A stretch of DNA of 64,000 nt from G963663495 sp963663495 (GTDB taxonomy: Bacteria; Bacteroidota; Rhodothermia; Rhodothermales; Bin80): NCBI GenBank assembly GCA_963663495.1, contig OY760427.1:5270001-5334000 (forward strand). Direction: 5' to 3'. Made by a program: the position numbers and the translations under genes. The first letter of the stretch is position 1. The number at the start of each line of letters is the position of its first letter. Shown one piece after another: positions 1 to 9,647 of the stretch. Under the pieces are notes generated by a model. It ran no database searches. It was not told where the DNA came from and saw nothing but the letters and a program-made list of their open reading frames with translations.

Positions 1-2189
1 TGATTGACTGCGACGCGTGCGGTCAATGGGTGCTTCGGATCCGTAAGCCATCGCGCGAGCCCTAGCCGCGTAGGTTCCTCCGTAAAAGGAGGAAGGAAGC
101 CCGGAACACCGGGCTCCACGGCATCCAGCGGCTGATCGTACTGCCCTCTGTTCAGCACAAACGTCTGGCGTGGCTCTTCTGCGCTGTTCATGACCATGGC
201 AGAATGCTTTTCTGTTAGCGCAGCCTGCCGCGCCTTCAGGTTCACAACACGATGCCGCACCGGTGCCATGACTGCCGCGTTCGCTACAAAAGCGTTTCGA
301 ACGGCTGCTTCCTGACCCAAGGAACGGGCTTCCGAATCCACCAGCAGCGCGGCCTGAACATCACTACTCAAGTAGTGTCCATCGTCAGTACCCTCCATGG
401 CATAGACCCTAAAGTGGGCAGGAATGAGGTTGTCACCCTGCCCGAAGCCCAGCATTACCGTTATGAAGGGAGTTGCGGCTACGGTTATCGGATCGCGGAA
501 TGTGGCCGTAAAATGCTGCTGCCGGCGGGCTTCAGCGTCTGGAGACCATCCGTAGATACGCCTCTCATCCAGCGCATCAGATGCCGGATATTCCGGATGC
601 TCGGTAGTGGCTGTTACTCTGCGTATGGGTAAGCTTCGGTGCAGGTCCACTTGGTCGACTGCAACGGGTCCCGCGGACACATGGACACTCGTGAGCACGA
701 AGGAGCCGGGAAGCTTGCCGCCATACCCAAGACTTCCCGTTGTTGAGCCGGGATAAAAAACTATACGCAGTCCCGTAACTGGGGCACCAGTATCCGGGAG
801 TTTCGCCGAAACGTTGTATGCTGCCAGTCCACCGGGCCGGCCGATAAACACGGATCCATCCTCGCGTATCTCACCGGTGTAGCCCGAATTAGGTGTCGTT
901 ACCTTTTCTGCAGAAAGGGGATGGAGCCGCAATCCGCGCCCACGACGCGCAAGTTCGTCTGCCATACGGCGCTCCCACGCAGGCTGATCGGGATGAGACT
1001 CCTGCAGCTCCGCACGGAGCCGAAGCAACTCAGCGCGAATCTCTGCGATCTCCGCCTCGGAGGCCAGCGGCGAGAACGCTTCAATGAAAGGCACCGAATT
1101 CCTTCCTGCGTCACCGTCCAGCCCCTGATCACCTACCGTGTTAAAGAACGCAAACATCTGGTAGTAATCGCGCTGCGTGACAGGGTCGTACTTATGATCG
1201 TGACACTGCGCGCACGCAAGGGTGAGGCCCATAAAAACCTCCCCCGTGGTCTTAACGCGGTCTGCAACATAATTTGTCAGATTCTCTTCCGGAATTGTAC
1301 CGCCTTCATGAGTGATCATATGATTGCGGTGGAAGCCGGAAGCAAGCAGCTGCGCTTCCGTAGGATCCGGAAGCAGGTCGCCCGCTATCTGCTCTGTCAG
1401 GAAGGTGTCGTAGGGTTTGTTGGTGTTAAATGCGTGGATAACCCAATCTCTCCACAGCCACATATGCCGGCCGCCATCAATTGAGTAGCCGTTGGTATCA
1501 GCATAACGGGCGAGGTCAAGCCAGTGCGTCGCCATGCGCTCTCCAAAGCGTGGCGAGGCAAGCAGCAGATCTACTACCTCTTCATATGAATGGTGCTCCA
1601 GATGCTCGTGCAGTTCATCGCGGCCTGGAGGCAGCCCGGTAAGATCGAGGTACAGGCGGCGCAATAACGTGCGCCGGTCTGCTTCCCTGGACATGGATAA
1701 GCCCTCGCCCTCCAGCCGCTCGGCGACGAAATGATCAACCGGATTATCGCTGGAAGAGCCGGGCTCGGGCCGTACCGGTGGCACAAAGGCCCAATGAGGT
1801 TCCCAGGTCGCGCCCTGCTCAATCCACCTTTCCAGCACAGCAACCTCATATTCCGAAAGCCCGAGCGGAACTTTATCAGGTGGAGGCATCCGGTAGTCTG
1901 AGTCCTGCGATGTGACACGAAGCAGCAATCCACTTGCCGCAGGCTGGTGCGGAACGATAACCGAACCGGTGGAGTCCTCTCGCAGCGACCGAAAAAGCCC
2001 GTCCTGTGTGTGTAGGGCGAGTTCAGCTTTTCGACTCGCAGGGTCGGGGCCGTGGCATGTAAAACAGTGTTGTGCCAAGACCGGCACAACATCAAAATTG
2101 TAGTCAACGACCTCTGGAATCTCGTCAGCGCGGCATCCCACGAGCGCTGACGCGAGTGCCAATAGCGGGATGCCAAACTGCAAGCGCAC
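1..2189 (-). CDS. PSD1-type lipoprotein (cytochrome c-like/DUF1549/DUF1553), C-terminus beyond window
   Basis: The frame is open from a GTG at 2189 to the window edge (about 729 codons seen). The start lies 5 bp after the stop of the upstream gamma-glutamyltransferase. The N-terminus is a lipoprotein signal (ALVGC lipobox near residue 19), so the protein should be exported and anchored. A haem-type CFTCHGPD motif follows near residue 40 (PSCyt1-like). A DUF1549 stretch then includes LARYADTNGY and a second haem-like motif, CAQCHDHKYDP. The last part resembles the start of a DUF1553 region. This architecture is typical of Planctomycetes, Verrucomicrobia and some Rhodothermota; its biochemical role is not settled and redox or polymer-degradation roles are only guesses. 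GTG is chosen because it places the signal peptide correctly and no ATG serves. Confidence 0.8.
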   Translation of the reverse strand, partial: MRLQFGIPLLALASALVGCRADEIPEVVDYNFDVVPVLAQHCFTCHGPDPASRKAELALHTQDGLFRSLREDSTGSVIVPHQPAASGLLLRVTSQDSDYRMPPPDKVPLGLSEYEVAVLERWIEQGATWEPHWAFVPPVRPEPGSSSDNPVDHFVAERLEGEGLSMSREADRRTLLRRLYLDLTGLPPGRDELHEHLEHHSYEEVVDLLLASPRFGERMATHWLDLARYADTNGYSIDGGRHMWLWRDWVIHAFNTNKPYDTFLTEQIAGDLLPDPTEAQLLASGFHRNHMITHEGGTIPEENLTNYVADRVKTTGEVFMGLTLACAQCHDHKYDPVTQRDYYQMFAFFNTVGDQGLDGDAGRNSVPFIEAFSPLASEAEIAEIRAELLRLRAELQESHPDQPAWERRMADELARRGRGLRLHPLSAEKVTTPNSGYTGEIREDGSVFIGRPGGLAAYNVSAKLPDTGAPVTGLRIVFYPGSTTGSLGYGGKLPGSFVLTSVHVSAGPVAVDQVDLHRSLPIRRVTATTEHPEYPASDALDERRIYGWSPDAEARRQQHFTATFRDPITVAATPFITVMLGFGQGDNLIPAHFRVYAMEGTDDGHYLSSDVQAALLVDSEARSLGQEAAVRNAFVANAAVMAPVRHRVVNLKARQAALTEKHSAMVMNSAEEPRQTFVLNRGQYDQPLDAVEPGVPGFLPPFTEEPTRLGLARWLTDPKHPLTARVAVN

Positions 2190-2194
2190 GCTGC

Positions 2195-4054
2195 CTACCA
2201 AGCTATCCCGTAATCATCGCCGTGATTGCTCGCCCCTCCCCACATGGTGCCATGCATTCGATCAAAATATATGGCAGTAATGGGCCCGGAGGTCCGCGGA
2301 CTAAAAGTCAGACTGTAACCCATCTCGCGGAGTTGGCTTCGAATCCATGACGGCACATCCTCGTGCAGCAACATCCTTCCGGGGCGTGTTTCGTGTTCTC
2401 CGAACGACCCGCGCATCTGAAAGCTGTTCACATTGGCAGCTTCAACGGCCTGCTGCACATTCATATCGAATTCAACCATGTTCAAGAAGAACTGTGTCAG
2501 ATTCTGGTCTTGGCCATCACCTCCCTGCACCGCGAAAGACAAGTGCGGCAGCCCGTCCTTCAGAGCCATGCCGGGTGTTAAGGTGGCCCTGGGACGCTTG
2601 CCCGGCTCCACCACGTTATACGGATTCTCCGCAGGATCCAGCACAAAGCTCTGCATCCGCTGGCTGAGGCCAATCCCCGTCCGCCCGGCTATGGCAGCGG
2701 GGATCCATCCTCCGCTCGGCGTTATGGCAACGACCCAACCGTCCGCATCCGCTGCCTGGATGGATGTGGTGCCTGCATAAAAATCCTCCAGGTATGCCTT
2801 CTCTAACACGGTTGCAGTGGAGCTATCCCTCTCGTTCCACTGGCTCAGGTAATGCAGGAAAGGGTTCTCGTCACCCTGGAATGGATAGGGATCACCAGGA
2901 GCGGCATCCGCATCGTTTTGCTCCCAATTAATTTCCGCTACCCTTGCCTCGGCGTACTCTTTTGACAGGAGCCCTTCAAGCGGCTCTTCGGGAAGGAAGT
3001 AAGGATCGCCGTAATAGAAGTCCCGATCAGCAAAGGCCAGGTTCATCACTTGGTAGAGAGCGTGAATATATCGGGCGCTGTTGTATCCCATTCCCTTTAA
3101 GTCCAATGTTTCCAGCATATTCAGAGCCTGTAGCATCACAGGACCCTGCACCCAGTGCGTAAGCTTGTAGACATCAATGCCCTTGTACGTAGTCTTTACC
3201 GGCTCCTCGATGTACACCTGCCAAGCATCAAGATCCTCCATTGTGATGAGTCCGCCTTGCTCTTGCGTGCCGCGGACCATCTCCTCCGCGATGTCGCCCC
3301 GATAGAACCGGTCGTACGCCGCGTAAATGGCCTCTTTGCGCGTCTTGCCTTCGGCGAGCGCATCCTGCTCTGCCTCAATCAATTGATTCAGCGTGCGAGC
3401 GAGATCAAGTTGCCGAAAAAGCTCTCCTTCCTTCGGAGCTTCGTACTCCTCTCCAAAATGCGGCAAGAACACCGCGCGCGAATACGGCCACTCCTTGATG
3501 CGTTCCTTGTTCTGTTCAATACTACGCGATGCCGACGCTTCAATCGGGTACCCCTCCGCCATCTGAACAGAGGGCTTGAGTACATCCTCAAGGCTGAGTG
3601 TACCGTACTCAGCGAGCATTACCATGAGTGCTCCGGGCGTTCCAGGCGTTACAGCAGCCAGGGGGCCGTACTCCGGGGGGTATTGCATGCCCTGATCCTT
3701 ATAGAAATCCGCGGTTGCTCCTGTGGGAGCAATGCCGAGTCCATTAATGCCGATTACACGGCCTTCGTCCGGGTGGAAGATCAGGGCCTGCGTTTCTCCT
3801 CCCCAGCTTAGCACATCCCACATGGTAGACGTAGCGCCCAACATTGCGCAAGCAGCATCAACGGCATTGCCGCCCTTAGCAAACATCATGGCACCGGCCG
3901 TGGCACCCAGCGGCTTGCCCGTGATGGCAACCCAGTGCTTGCCATGCAGCACTGGCTTGACGGTGCGCTGCGCATGCAGCGGCGCTCCCACAAGGAGAGC
4001 CACGATCAGAAAGGTGGTTCGAAGGCACGTGCGATGCAACATGAGTACAGTCAT
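2195..4054 (-). CDS. Gamma-glutamyltransferase family protein
   Basis: 619 residues. A hydrophobic export signal ends near LHAQ (residues 1-29). The large-subunit region has the family pattern GGNAVDAACAM, and the small subunit begins at the probable catalytic threonine in YAGTTSIQAADADG (near residue 430). The C-terminus GGASNHGDDYGIAW matches the family ending. Ntn-hydrolase members of this family cleave gamma-glutamyl bonds of glutathione and related compounds after self-processing at that threonine. The export signal places the enzyme in the periplasm. It lies 27 bp downstream of ribBA and 5 bp upstream of the DUF1549/DUF1553 gene on the same strand, so these may be co-transcribed. The exact substrate is not shown by sequence. 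Confidence 0.9.
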   Translation of the reverse strand: MTVLMLHRTCLRTTFLIVALLVGAPLHAQRTVKPVLHGKHWVAITGKPLGATAGAMMFAKGGNAVDAACAMLGATSTMWDVLSWGGETQALIFHPDEGRVIGINGLGIAPTGATADFYKDQGMQYPPEYGPLAAVTPGTPGALMVMLAEYGTLSLEDVLKPSVQMAEGYPIEASASRSIEQNKERIKEWPYSRAVFLPHFGEEYEAPKEGELFRQLDLARTLNQLIEAEQDALAEGKTRKEAIYAAYDRFYRGDIAEEMVRGTQEQGGLITMEDLDAWQVYIEEPVKTTYKGIDVYKLTHWVQGPVMLQALNMLETLDLKGMGYNSARYIHALYQVMNLAFADRDFYYGDPYFLPEEPLEGLLSKEYAEARVAEINWEQNDADAAPGDPYPFQGDENPFLHYLSQWNERDSSTATVLEKAYLEDFYAGTTSIQAADADGWVVAITPSGGWIPAAIAGRTGIGLSQRMQSFVLDPAENPYNVVEPGKRPRATLTPGMALKDGLPHLSFAVQGGDGQDQNLTQFFLNMVEFDMNVQQAVEAANVNSFQMRGSFGEHETRPGRMLLHEDVPSWIRSQLREMGYSLTFSPRTSGPITAIYFDRMHGTMWGGASNHGDDYGIAW

Positions 4055-4081
4055 AGGGATGATAAGTACGATGGCGAAAGC

Positions 4082-5335
4082 CTACAGAGTATGACGCAGG
4101 GCTGAACTGCTGTCCAGGTTAGGCAATATGTGTCCCATACGATCTCTCTTTGTTTTAAGGTAGGACGCGTTGCTTTCGTTCGCGGGCACCTCAATCGGGA
4201 TGCGCTCCACGATGGTCAGCCCGTATCCATGCAATCCGACGCGCTTGGTCGGATTGTTTGTCATCAGGCGCAGCCTGCGAATGCCGAGGGCGCGAAGGAT
4301 CTGACACCCAATCCCGTAGTCGCGGTGATCCATCCGGAACCCGAGGGCTTCGTTCGCCTCGACTGTATCCATTCCGCGCTCCTGCAGCTCGTAGGCCCGC
4401 AATTTATTGACCAACCCGATTCCCCGCCCCTCCTGCTTCATGTAGAGCACTACACCCCGTCCATGCTCGTCAACCCGCCGCATGGCGGTCTGCAACTGTT
4501 CACCGCAATCGCAACGCTTGGACCCGAAGATATCGCCGGTGACGCACTGTGAATGGACGCGCGTCAAAACGGCGTCGCTTTCCGTCCATGTGCCCTTGTA
4601 CAGAGCCAGATGGATATCCCCGGTCAACTCATCCTGAAATGAAGCAAGTTGAAATTCGCCGTACCGTGTGGGGAAGGCAATGTCAACGATGCGCCGAATA
4701 AGCGTTTCGTGCTGCATCCGGTAAGCTATGAGGTCGCTGATAGTGATAATGCGCAAGTTGAACCGCCGAGCAATCTGAACCAAGTCCGGTACGCGGGCCA
4801 TTGATCCATCCTCGTTAAGGATTTCTACCAGAACACCTACAGGGTCCAAGCCGGCAAGTACTGCCAAATCTACCGCCGCCTCCGTGTGTCCTGCGCGGCG
4901 CAGCGTACCACCACCTTGCGCCCGGAGCGGGAATACGTGTCCAGGCCTAGCAAAATCAGCAGGTTGGGCTACCGGGTCAGCCAGTGCACGGATGGTTGCT
5001 GCCCTATCCGACGCACTAATCCCTGTTGTGGTAGCGGGGCGGTAGTCCACAGAGACCGTGAATGGAGTATTGTACAGCCCCGTGTTGGCGGCAACCATCA
5101 TATCTAGCCCGAGGGCGCGGGTTCGTTCCAAGCTCATCGGAACGCAAATCAGTCCGCGGCCATGGGTCGCCATAAAATTGACGAGATCCGGCGTAATAGT
5201 CCGGGCAGCTCCTATAAAATCGCCTTCATTTTCCCGATCCTCGTCGTCAACTACTACAACGAGCTTGCCAGCACGAATGTCGGCGATGGCATCATCGATC
5301 GAATCGAACCGGCTGGAGTTTGGGTGAGACCCCAT
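4082..5335 (-). CDS. ribBA: Bifunctional 3,4-dihydroxy-2-butanone-4-phosphate synthase / GTP cyclohydrolase II
   Basis: 417 residues, the usual length for the fused enzyme. Residues 1-210 are the DHBP synthase half, with the acidic DDEDRENEGD active-site motif. Residues 211-400 are GTP cyclohydrolase II, with the zinc cysteines in CVTGDIFGSKRCDCG and the EGRGIGL motif. It supplies both entry reactions of riboflavin synthesis, from ribulose 5-phosphate and from GTP. It follows yajC by 19 bp on the same strand. No FMN riboswitch is visible upstream; the gap is too short to hold one. Confidence 0.96.
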   Translation of the reverse strand: MGSHPNSSRFDSIDDAIADIRAGKLVVVVDDEDRENEGDFIGAARTITPDLVNFMATHGRGLICVPMSLERTRALGLDMMVAANTGLYNTPFTVSVDYRPATTTGISASDRAATIRALADPVAQPADFARPGHVFPLRAQGGGTLRRAGHTEAAVDLAVLAGLDPVGVLVEILNEDGSMARVPDLVQIARRFNLRIITISDLIAYRMQHETLIRRIVDIAFPTRYGEFQLASFQDELTGDIHLALYKGTWTESDAVLTRVHSQCVTGDIFGSKRCDCGEQLQTAMRRVDEHGRGVVLYMKQEGRGIGLVNKLRAYELQERGMDTVEANEALGFRMDHRDYGIGCQILRALGIRRLRLMTNNPTKRVGLHGYGLTIVERIPIEVPANESNASYLKTKRDRMGHILPNLDSSSALRHTL

Positions 5336-5354
5336 GCAGTCAGTAGGCCGGTGT

Positions 5355-5690
5355 CTATTTGATTGTTACGTTCGCAATAGCGCTTTTCTCCACCCGAAGC
5401 TTCGTGTTTGTTGCCACTTCGAGAAGTACGCTGGTTTCGTCAACCCTCCTCACATGACCGTGAATTCCACCTGCGGTAACCACTTTATCATCCTTCCGCA
5501 CAGCAGCAATCATGGCTTTACGCTTGTCTTCGCGTTTTTTCTGTGGCCGAATAATGAAGAGATAAAATACGATGAATATTCCAACGAGCGGCAGCAACAT
5601 CCCGAACGAGCCGAGTCCCCCTGTGGCCTCCTGGACCGGAATGACGAACGCCATAGAAAATGCGAGACTGCGGGGCTGATCCAACATCAT
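5355..5690 (-). CDS. yajC: Preprotein translocase accessory subunit YajC
   Basis: 111 residues with one transmembrane segment (LLPLVGIFIVFYLFIIRPQKK, residues about 38-58) ending in the conserved RPQKKR motif, followed by the KVVTAGGIHGHV region of the YajC family. YajC sits with SecDF in the inner membrane and assists the Sec translocon. The second Met (5687) is an equally possible start. It is first of a same-strand run with ribBA, the gamma-glutamyltransferase and the cytochrome-type lipoprotein. Confidence 0.93.
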   Translation of the reverse strand: MMLDQPRSLAFSMAFVIPVQEATGGLGSFGMLLPLVGIFIVFYLFIIRPQKKREDKRKAMIAAVRKDDKVVTAGGIHGHVRRVDETSVLLEVATNTKLRVEKSAIANVTIK

Positions 5691-5743
5691 GGTACTAAGT
5701 AATCAATCCTGTGGTGCGGTAGACACAACCTTGGTAGAAACAA

Positions 5744-5850
5744 GAGAAGGGCAAGCTACCCGCATCGCGTCGCGTCAACCTCCTACCGCTGCTGCCTTCC
5801 GGCCCTGACGGAGTTCAGAGGGAGCTGACCGCACGGGACTTACCCTTCTC
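5744..5850 (-). ncRNA. ffs: Signal recognition particle RNA (small bacterial 4.5S type)
   Basis: The minus strand carries the hallmark SRP loop GTCAGGGCCGGAAGGCAGCA (plus-strand complement at about 5783-5808). The ends pair: GAGAAGGGTAAG at the 5' side with CTTGCCCTTCTC at the 3' side, closing a hairpin of about 107 nt. It lies between priA and yajC and is transcribed in the same direction. Ends are set by the terminal helix and may be off by a few bases. Confidence 0.93.
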
Positions 5851-5889
5851 CGGGCGCCAACAACCGGAAGCGAAGCCGGTTCCGGCAAT

Positions 5890-8367
5890 CTACTCCATCC
5901 CTACCGGATCTACGTTGGCAAACATGCGGTACGGCACAGGGGGGCGTCCAAGGTTGGAAAAGGCCTCGCGAACCGCATGCTGCAGACCCGCCTCATGCTT
6001 GGGAGCCTTGATGAGTGTCTGGTATCGGTACTGCTTTTTCACGCGTTTAATAAAAGATGCCCCCGGGCCCAGTAGCGTTACCGAATCAGGCAACGCCTCC
6101 CGGAGCGCGGCGGTATGCTCGCGAGCCAGTGCCATTACGCGATCCTCATCCGGACCACGAAAATGAATGGACACAAGCCTGGTAAACGGAGGGTAGGACA
6201 ACTCGTGCCGCTCTCTGAGCAGCGTATTGGCAAACGCGACATAGTCGTGAGAAATAATGTTCTGAAACACCGGGTGATCCGGTCGCCGTGTCTGAATCAG
6301 CACCTCTCCCTTGAGGTCATCGCGCCCCGCTCTGCCCGCGACCTGTAATAAAAGCTGGAAGGTGCGCTCTTCCGCACGAAAATCAGGCAGGTTCATACCG
6401 ATATCCGCTCCAATCACGCCCACAAGCGTCACACGTCCGAAGTCCAGCCCCTTGGCCACCATCTGTGTACCCAACAGGATATCTGCACTGCCTGACTCAA
6501 ACCGGGAAAGCAGCTTTACGTGCGCATCCTTGCGGCGCGTAGTGTCCAGGTCCATGCGCAACACGGTTGCGGACGGAAACAGCGTCTCAAGCTCCTCCTG
6601 CACCCGTTGGGTGCCTGCTCCGACTTGCACCATATTGATCGCTGAGCATTTTGGGCATGCCGTGAGTACCCGCTCCGAACGTAGACAATAATGGCACCGC
6701 AGGAGCCGATCTGTCTTGTGGTATGTCAATGTTACGGAGCAGTCGCGGCAGGCCGGTACGAATCCGCATTCCATGCATTGCAGGAATGGGGCGAAACCTC
6801 TACGATTCTGCAAAAGAATAATCTGTTCTTTCCGCTCTAGCCGTTGCGCAATAGCCTCCCGGAGTGAACCGGAAAATGATCCGCTAAGCCGTTTCTTCTT
6901 TTGCTCGGTGATCAGGTCAATAATGCGTATCGTGGGCATCGCGGCAGGCGCCCCGCCCTGGACAGGAATGCGCTCAGGCATACGTAGGAGTGTGAGTTTT
7001 CCGGAACGCGCGTTGTGTAGGCTCTCAAGACTTGGTGTGGCGGTTCCCAGGATACACACGGCCTTTTCCATGCGTGCGCGCATCAGGGCCACATCACGGG
7101 CATGGTACCTCGGCGATGGTTCCTGCTGCTTGTACGATCCTTCATGTTCTTCGTCTACTACTATCATGCCAACGTTTGACAGCGGCGCCAGAATAGCCGA
7201 CCGCGGACCAATTACTATGTGGCACCGCCCATCTTTAAGCTGCCGCCACGCGTCGTAGCGTTCGCCTTGGCTCATACGGGAATGCAGCACGGTCACCCGG
7301 TCACCGAAGCGCTGTCTGAAGCGGCGGACCGTCTGCGGTGTCAGGGAAATTTCCGGCACCAGCACAATGCCTGTACGACCCCGTGCCAGCGATTCTGACA
7401 GGGCGGTCAAGTACACTTCCGTCTTTCCGCTTCCTGTGACGCCGTGCAGGAGAAAGGCACGGTATTGCCCTTCGGTTAACGCGTCACGGATGCTTACGAG
7501 CGCGGCCTTCTGAGCAGAATGGTGCGTGATCGTTGACGCTTTACCAGGATACGAGACTAGGGGTGCACGTATTTTCTCGCTGCGCACCATGGTGATGACG
7601 CCCTTTTCCACCAAACTCTTCAGGGATGCCGGAGAAGCGTCTGCTCGGTGCAGCACCTCATTCCTGTCGGGTGCTGCATTCCCATCGCGCTGCAGGGCAA
7701 GCAGGACATCAATGATGGCCCGCTGTTTACGTCCGCGCACCTGCAGGTTGGAAGTCCGAACGAGGGTGAGATTGTATTGAAACTTTCTACGCACCGATGG
7801 CCCTTTCTCGTCCTTTCTGAGCCGAATGAACCCCTCTTCTTCCAGTCGCCTAAGAATGGTGGCCGGGGCCTTGATTCCTGCATTGCGCATGCCGGCAACC
7901 GTAGCACCGGGGAAATGTCTTACATACCTCAGGATCTCTTCTGCCAGGGGGTCTATGATTGCGGCCGCCGGGGCGTTGTCCGCTACCTGAACCCTAACCA
8001 CGGTCTGCCTGTCCAGACCTTTGGGCAGCGCAGCCCGTAAAGCTTCTCCCCAACCGCAAACGTAATAATTTGCGATCCACTGCGTAAGCTGCAGCATGCC
8101 CCAGCCCACGGACGGCGTTGCGTCCAGAACATCCAGGAGCGGCCGGAGGCGGTCATCCGGGATAGTCGATCTACCGGGCCCGACTATTACTCCAGAGAGC
8201 GTACGCTTGCCGAAGGGGACCTCCACGCGACAACCGGCGCGGGCCTGACTAACAAGCGCTTGCGGCACCAAATACGTAAACGTGCGCAAAAGGGGCACGG
8301 GTACCGCAACATCTACCGTATGTATATCGCTCAGGGGCCTATATGCCTTAGTGAAGTGGGAAAACAT
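5890..8367 (-). CDS. priA: Primosomal protein N' (replication restart helicase PriA)
   Basis: 825 residues. The N-terminal DNA-binding domain (1-200) contains PFGKRTLSGVIVG. The helicase core has Walker A GVTGSGKTEVY, motif II VVDEEHEGSYKQ and LGTATPSLES. The zinc-binding cysteines are at CMECGFVPACRDC and CHYCLRSERVLTACPKC. The C-terminal helicase half has VGAGTQRVQEEL and QVAGRAGR. PriA reloads the replicative helicase at stalled forks. The start may lie a few residues inside, since DVAVPVPL is the usual beginning. The gene is transcribed towards the SRP RNA. Confidence 0.96.
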   Translation of the reverse strand: MFSHFTKAYRPLSDIHTVDVAVPVPLLRTFTYLVPQALVSQARAGCRVEVPFGKRTLSGVIVGPGRSTIPDDRLRPLLDVLDATPSVGWGMLQLTQWIANYYVCGWGEALRAALPKGLDRQTVVRVQVADNAPAAAIIDPLAEEILRYVRHFPGATVAGMRNAGIKAPATILRRLEEEGFIRLRKDEKGPSVRRKFQYNLTLVRTSNLQVRGRKQRAIIDVLLALQRDGNAAPDRNEVLHRADASPASLKSLVEKGVITMVRSEKIRAPLVSYPGKASTITHHSAQKAALVSIRDALTEGQYRAFLLHGVTGSGKTEVYLTALSESLARGRTGIVLVPEISLTPQTVRRFRQRFGDRVTVLHSRMSQGERYDAWRQLKDGRCHIVIGPRSAILAPLSNVGMIVVDEEHEGSYKQQEPSPRYHARDVALMRARMEKAVCILGTATPSLESLHNARSGKLTLLRMPERIPVQGGAPAAMPTIRIIDLITEQKKKRLSGSFSGSLREAIAQRLERKEQIILLQNRRGFAPFLQCMECGFVPACRDCSVTLTYHKTDRLLRCHYCLRSERVLTACPKCSAINMVQVGAGTQRVQEELETLFPSATVLRMDLDTTRRKDAHVKLLSRFESGSADILLGTQMVAKGLDFGRVTLVGVIGADIGMNLPDFRAEERTFQLLLQVAGRAGRDDLKGEVLIQTRRPDHPVFQNIISHDYVAFANTLLRERHELSYPPFTRLVSIHFRGPDEDRVMALAREHTAALREALPDSVTLLGPGASFIKRVKKQYRYQTLIKAPKHEAGLQHAVREAFSNLGRPPVPYRMFANVDPVGME

Positions 8368-8817
8368 TCCAACGGCCTAATTCCTTCCAACTCGAAACCA
8401 ATATCGGACGCCCGAAACGGGGCGGCCCACTTTACTATAACGAAAGCACCTCTCATAGCCGCCTCAATAGCGATGGATGTCACTGAACTGCGCTGTTATC
8501 GGAAAGCTCATGCCCACTATTGCCACACAGCACGGTAAGCCAGCCGTACAGATCAAACGCAGACGGCATACCATTGCCGGGCTCGAATGCTTTTCTGCTT
8601 TTGACCTCAGTATGCTTGCGCGACCATGTCAGGTAGGGAAGCGTTCCGCCCGCAGCCTTGCGCTGTGAGCGGCGTACCCGCTTGCATCGGTATGAATGGG
8701 GCTTTACCACCCGCTGATCGTTGCGTAGTCAACACACATCGCATCTATGCGTGTTGATGGTGACCGAGTTTCACTCTAATTCCTATACACCCCTCCACGC
8801 ACGCGGCCATGGGCACC
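8368..8817. other. Intergenic region, no supported gene
   Basis: About 450 bp between the priA start and the GNAT stop. A 76-codon minus-strand frame (8480-8710) exists but shows no recognisable family or start signal. No RNA or repeat is evident. Confidence 0.5.
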
Positions 8818-9408
8818 CTATCCCTCTTTTTCCGGATCGTACAACATTCCGGTGCACAGACACATCGTACGCTTCATCCGGGTAAGCACATCATAATTCG
8901 GGCAGCTTTGACAACTCTCCCAAAACTCGTCATCGGACGTTAACTCCGAAAAGGTGACAGGCCTATACCCCAAGTCAGAGTTGATCTTCATCACCGCAAG
9001 ACTTGTGGTGATGCCAAAAAGCTTCGCGTTCGGGTAGCGCTGTCGGGAAAGATCAAAGGCGCGCTTTTTGATCTTCTTTGCCAGTCCGCGTTTACGATAG
9101 TCCGGTGCAACGATTAGTCCGGAGTTGACGGCGTACTTTCCATGGTTCCATGTCTCTATATAGCAGAATCCTGCAACATCCTCGCCGCATAATGCTATGA
9201 CTGCCTTCCCCTCGGACATCTTCATGCGGATGTACGCGGCTTTACGTTTGGCGATACCGGTGCCGCGGGCAGCGGCCGCAATCTCAATTAGATCGCAGAT
9301 CCTCTCTGCAAACTGAAAATGCTCGGGTCCGGCAACCACCACCACGATATCTTGCGCGGTCTTTTCTTTCACGGCTTGGGATACGCTTGGGAGCGTGGAT
9401 GTACTCAC
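8818..9408 (-). CDS. GNAT family N-acetyltransferase of the Bacteroidota arginine-operon type
   Basis: 196 residues. The acetyl-CoA-binding stretch is SGLIVAPDYRKRGLAKKIKK (about residues 96-115). The upstream AARGTGIAKRKAAYIRMKM and the Cys-rich tail WESCQSCPNYDV...CLCTGMLYDP match a subfamily that I recall from arginine biosynthesis clusters of Bacteroidota. An N-acylglutamate-forming role is therefore possible, but no arg genes are present next to it here, so the substrate stays open. It is divergent from the small zinc-ribbon gene, with about 68 bp between starts. Confidence 0.82.
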   Translation of the reverse strand: MSTSTLPSVSQAVKEKTAQDIVVVVAGPEHFQFAERICDLIEIAAAARGTGIAKRKAAYIRMKMSEGKAVIALCGEDVAGFCYIETWNHGKYAVNSGLIVAPDYRKRGLAKKIKKRAFDLSRQRYPNAKLFGITTSLAVMKINSDLGYRPVTFSELTSDDEFWESCQSCPNYDVLTRMKRTMCLCTGMLYDPEKEG

Positions 9409-9476
9409 GGGACGGTCCGTATAGAGTAAAAGACCACATAAAAGCTTTTGTACGAAAGGTGTTTCGGATTTCTGCT

Positions 9477-9647
9477 ATGAAGGAGTGTCCTGGTTGTGCG
9501 TGGGATGTGGAACGCCAGGCCGAAGAGTGTCCGTACTGCCAGTACGAGTTTCCTCAAATAGGAAGCGGGCGCATTGCAATGGCATGGATCATGGCTCTGT
9601 TGCTGTTGTGGCCATTGTTCGAGCTGATAAAAATAATCGTGCGGTGA
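9477..9647 (+). CDS. Small zinc-ribbon membrane protein
   Basis: 56 residues. Two CxxC pairs (CPGCAWD and CPYCQYE, residues 4-20) form a probable zinc ribbon. A hydrophobic segment at about residues 33-52 (AWIMALLLLWPLFELIKIIV) should cross the membrane once, giving a cytosolic zinc knuckle on a membrane anchor. Its TGA overlaps the ATG of the downstream oxygenase by one base (TGATG), implying coupled translation. The function is unknown. Confidence 0.7.
   Translation: MKECPGCAWDVERQAEECPYCQYEFPQIGSGRIAMAWIMALLLLWPLFELIKIIVR

Noticed and set aside
3155..3811. 218-residue plus-strand frame inside the gamma-glutamyltransferase gene
   Set aside because: It is antisense to a well-supported enzyme and has no domain features.
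5336..5354. FMN riboswitch before ribBA
   Set aside because: Only 19 bp separate ribBA from yajC, too short for the element.
8480..8710. 76-residue minus-strand frame between priA and the GNAT gene
   Set aside because: No recognised family and no supporting start context; kept as intergenic.
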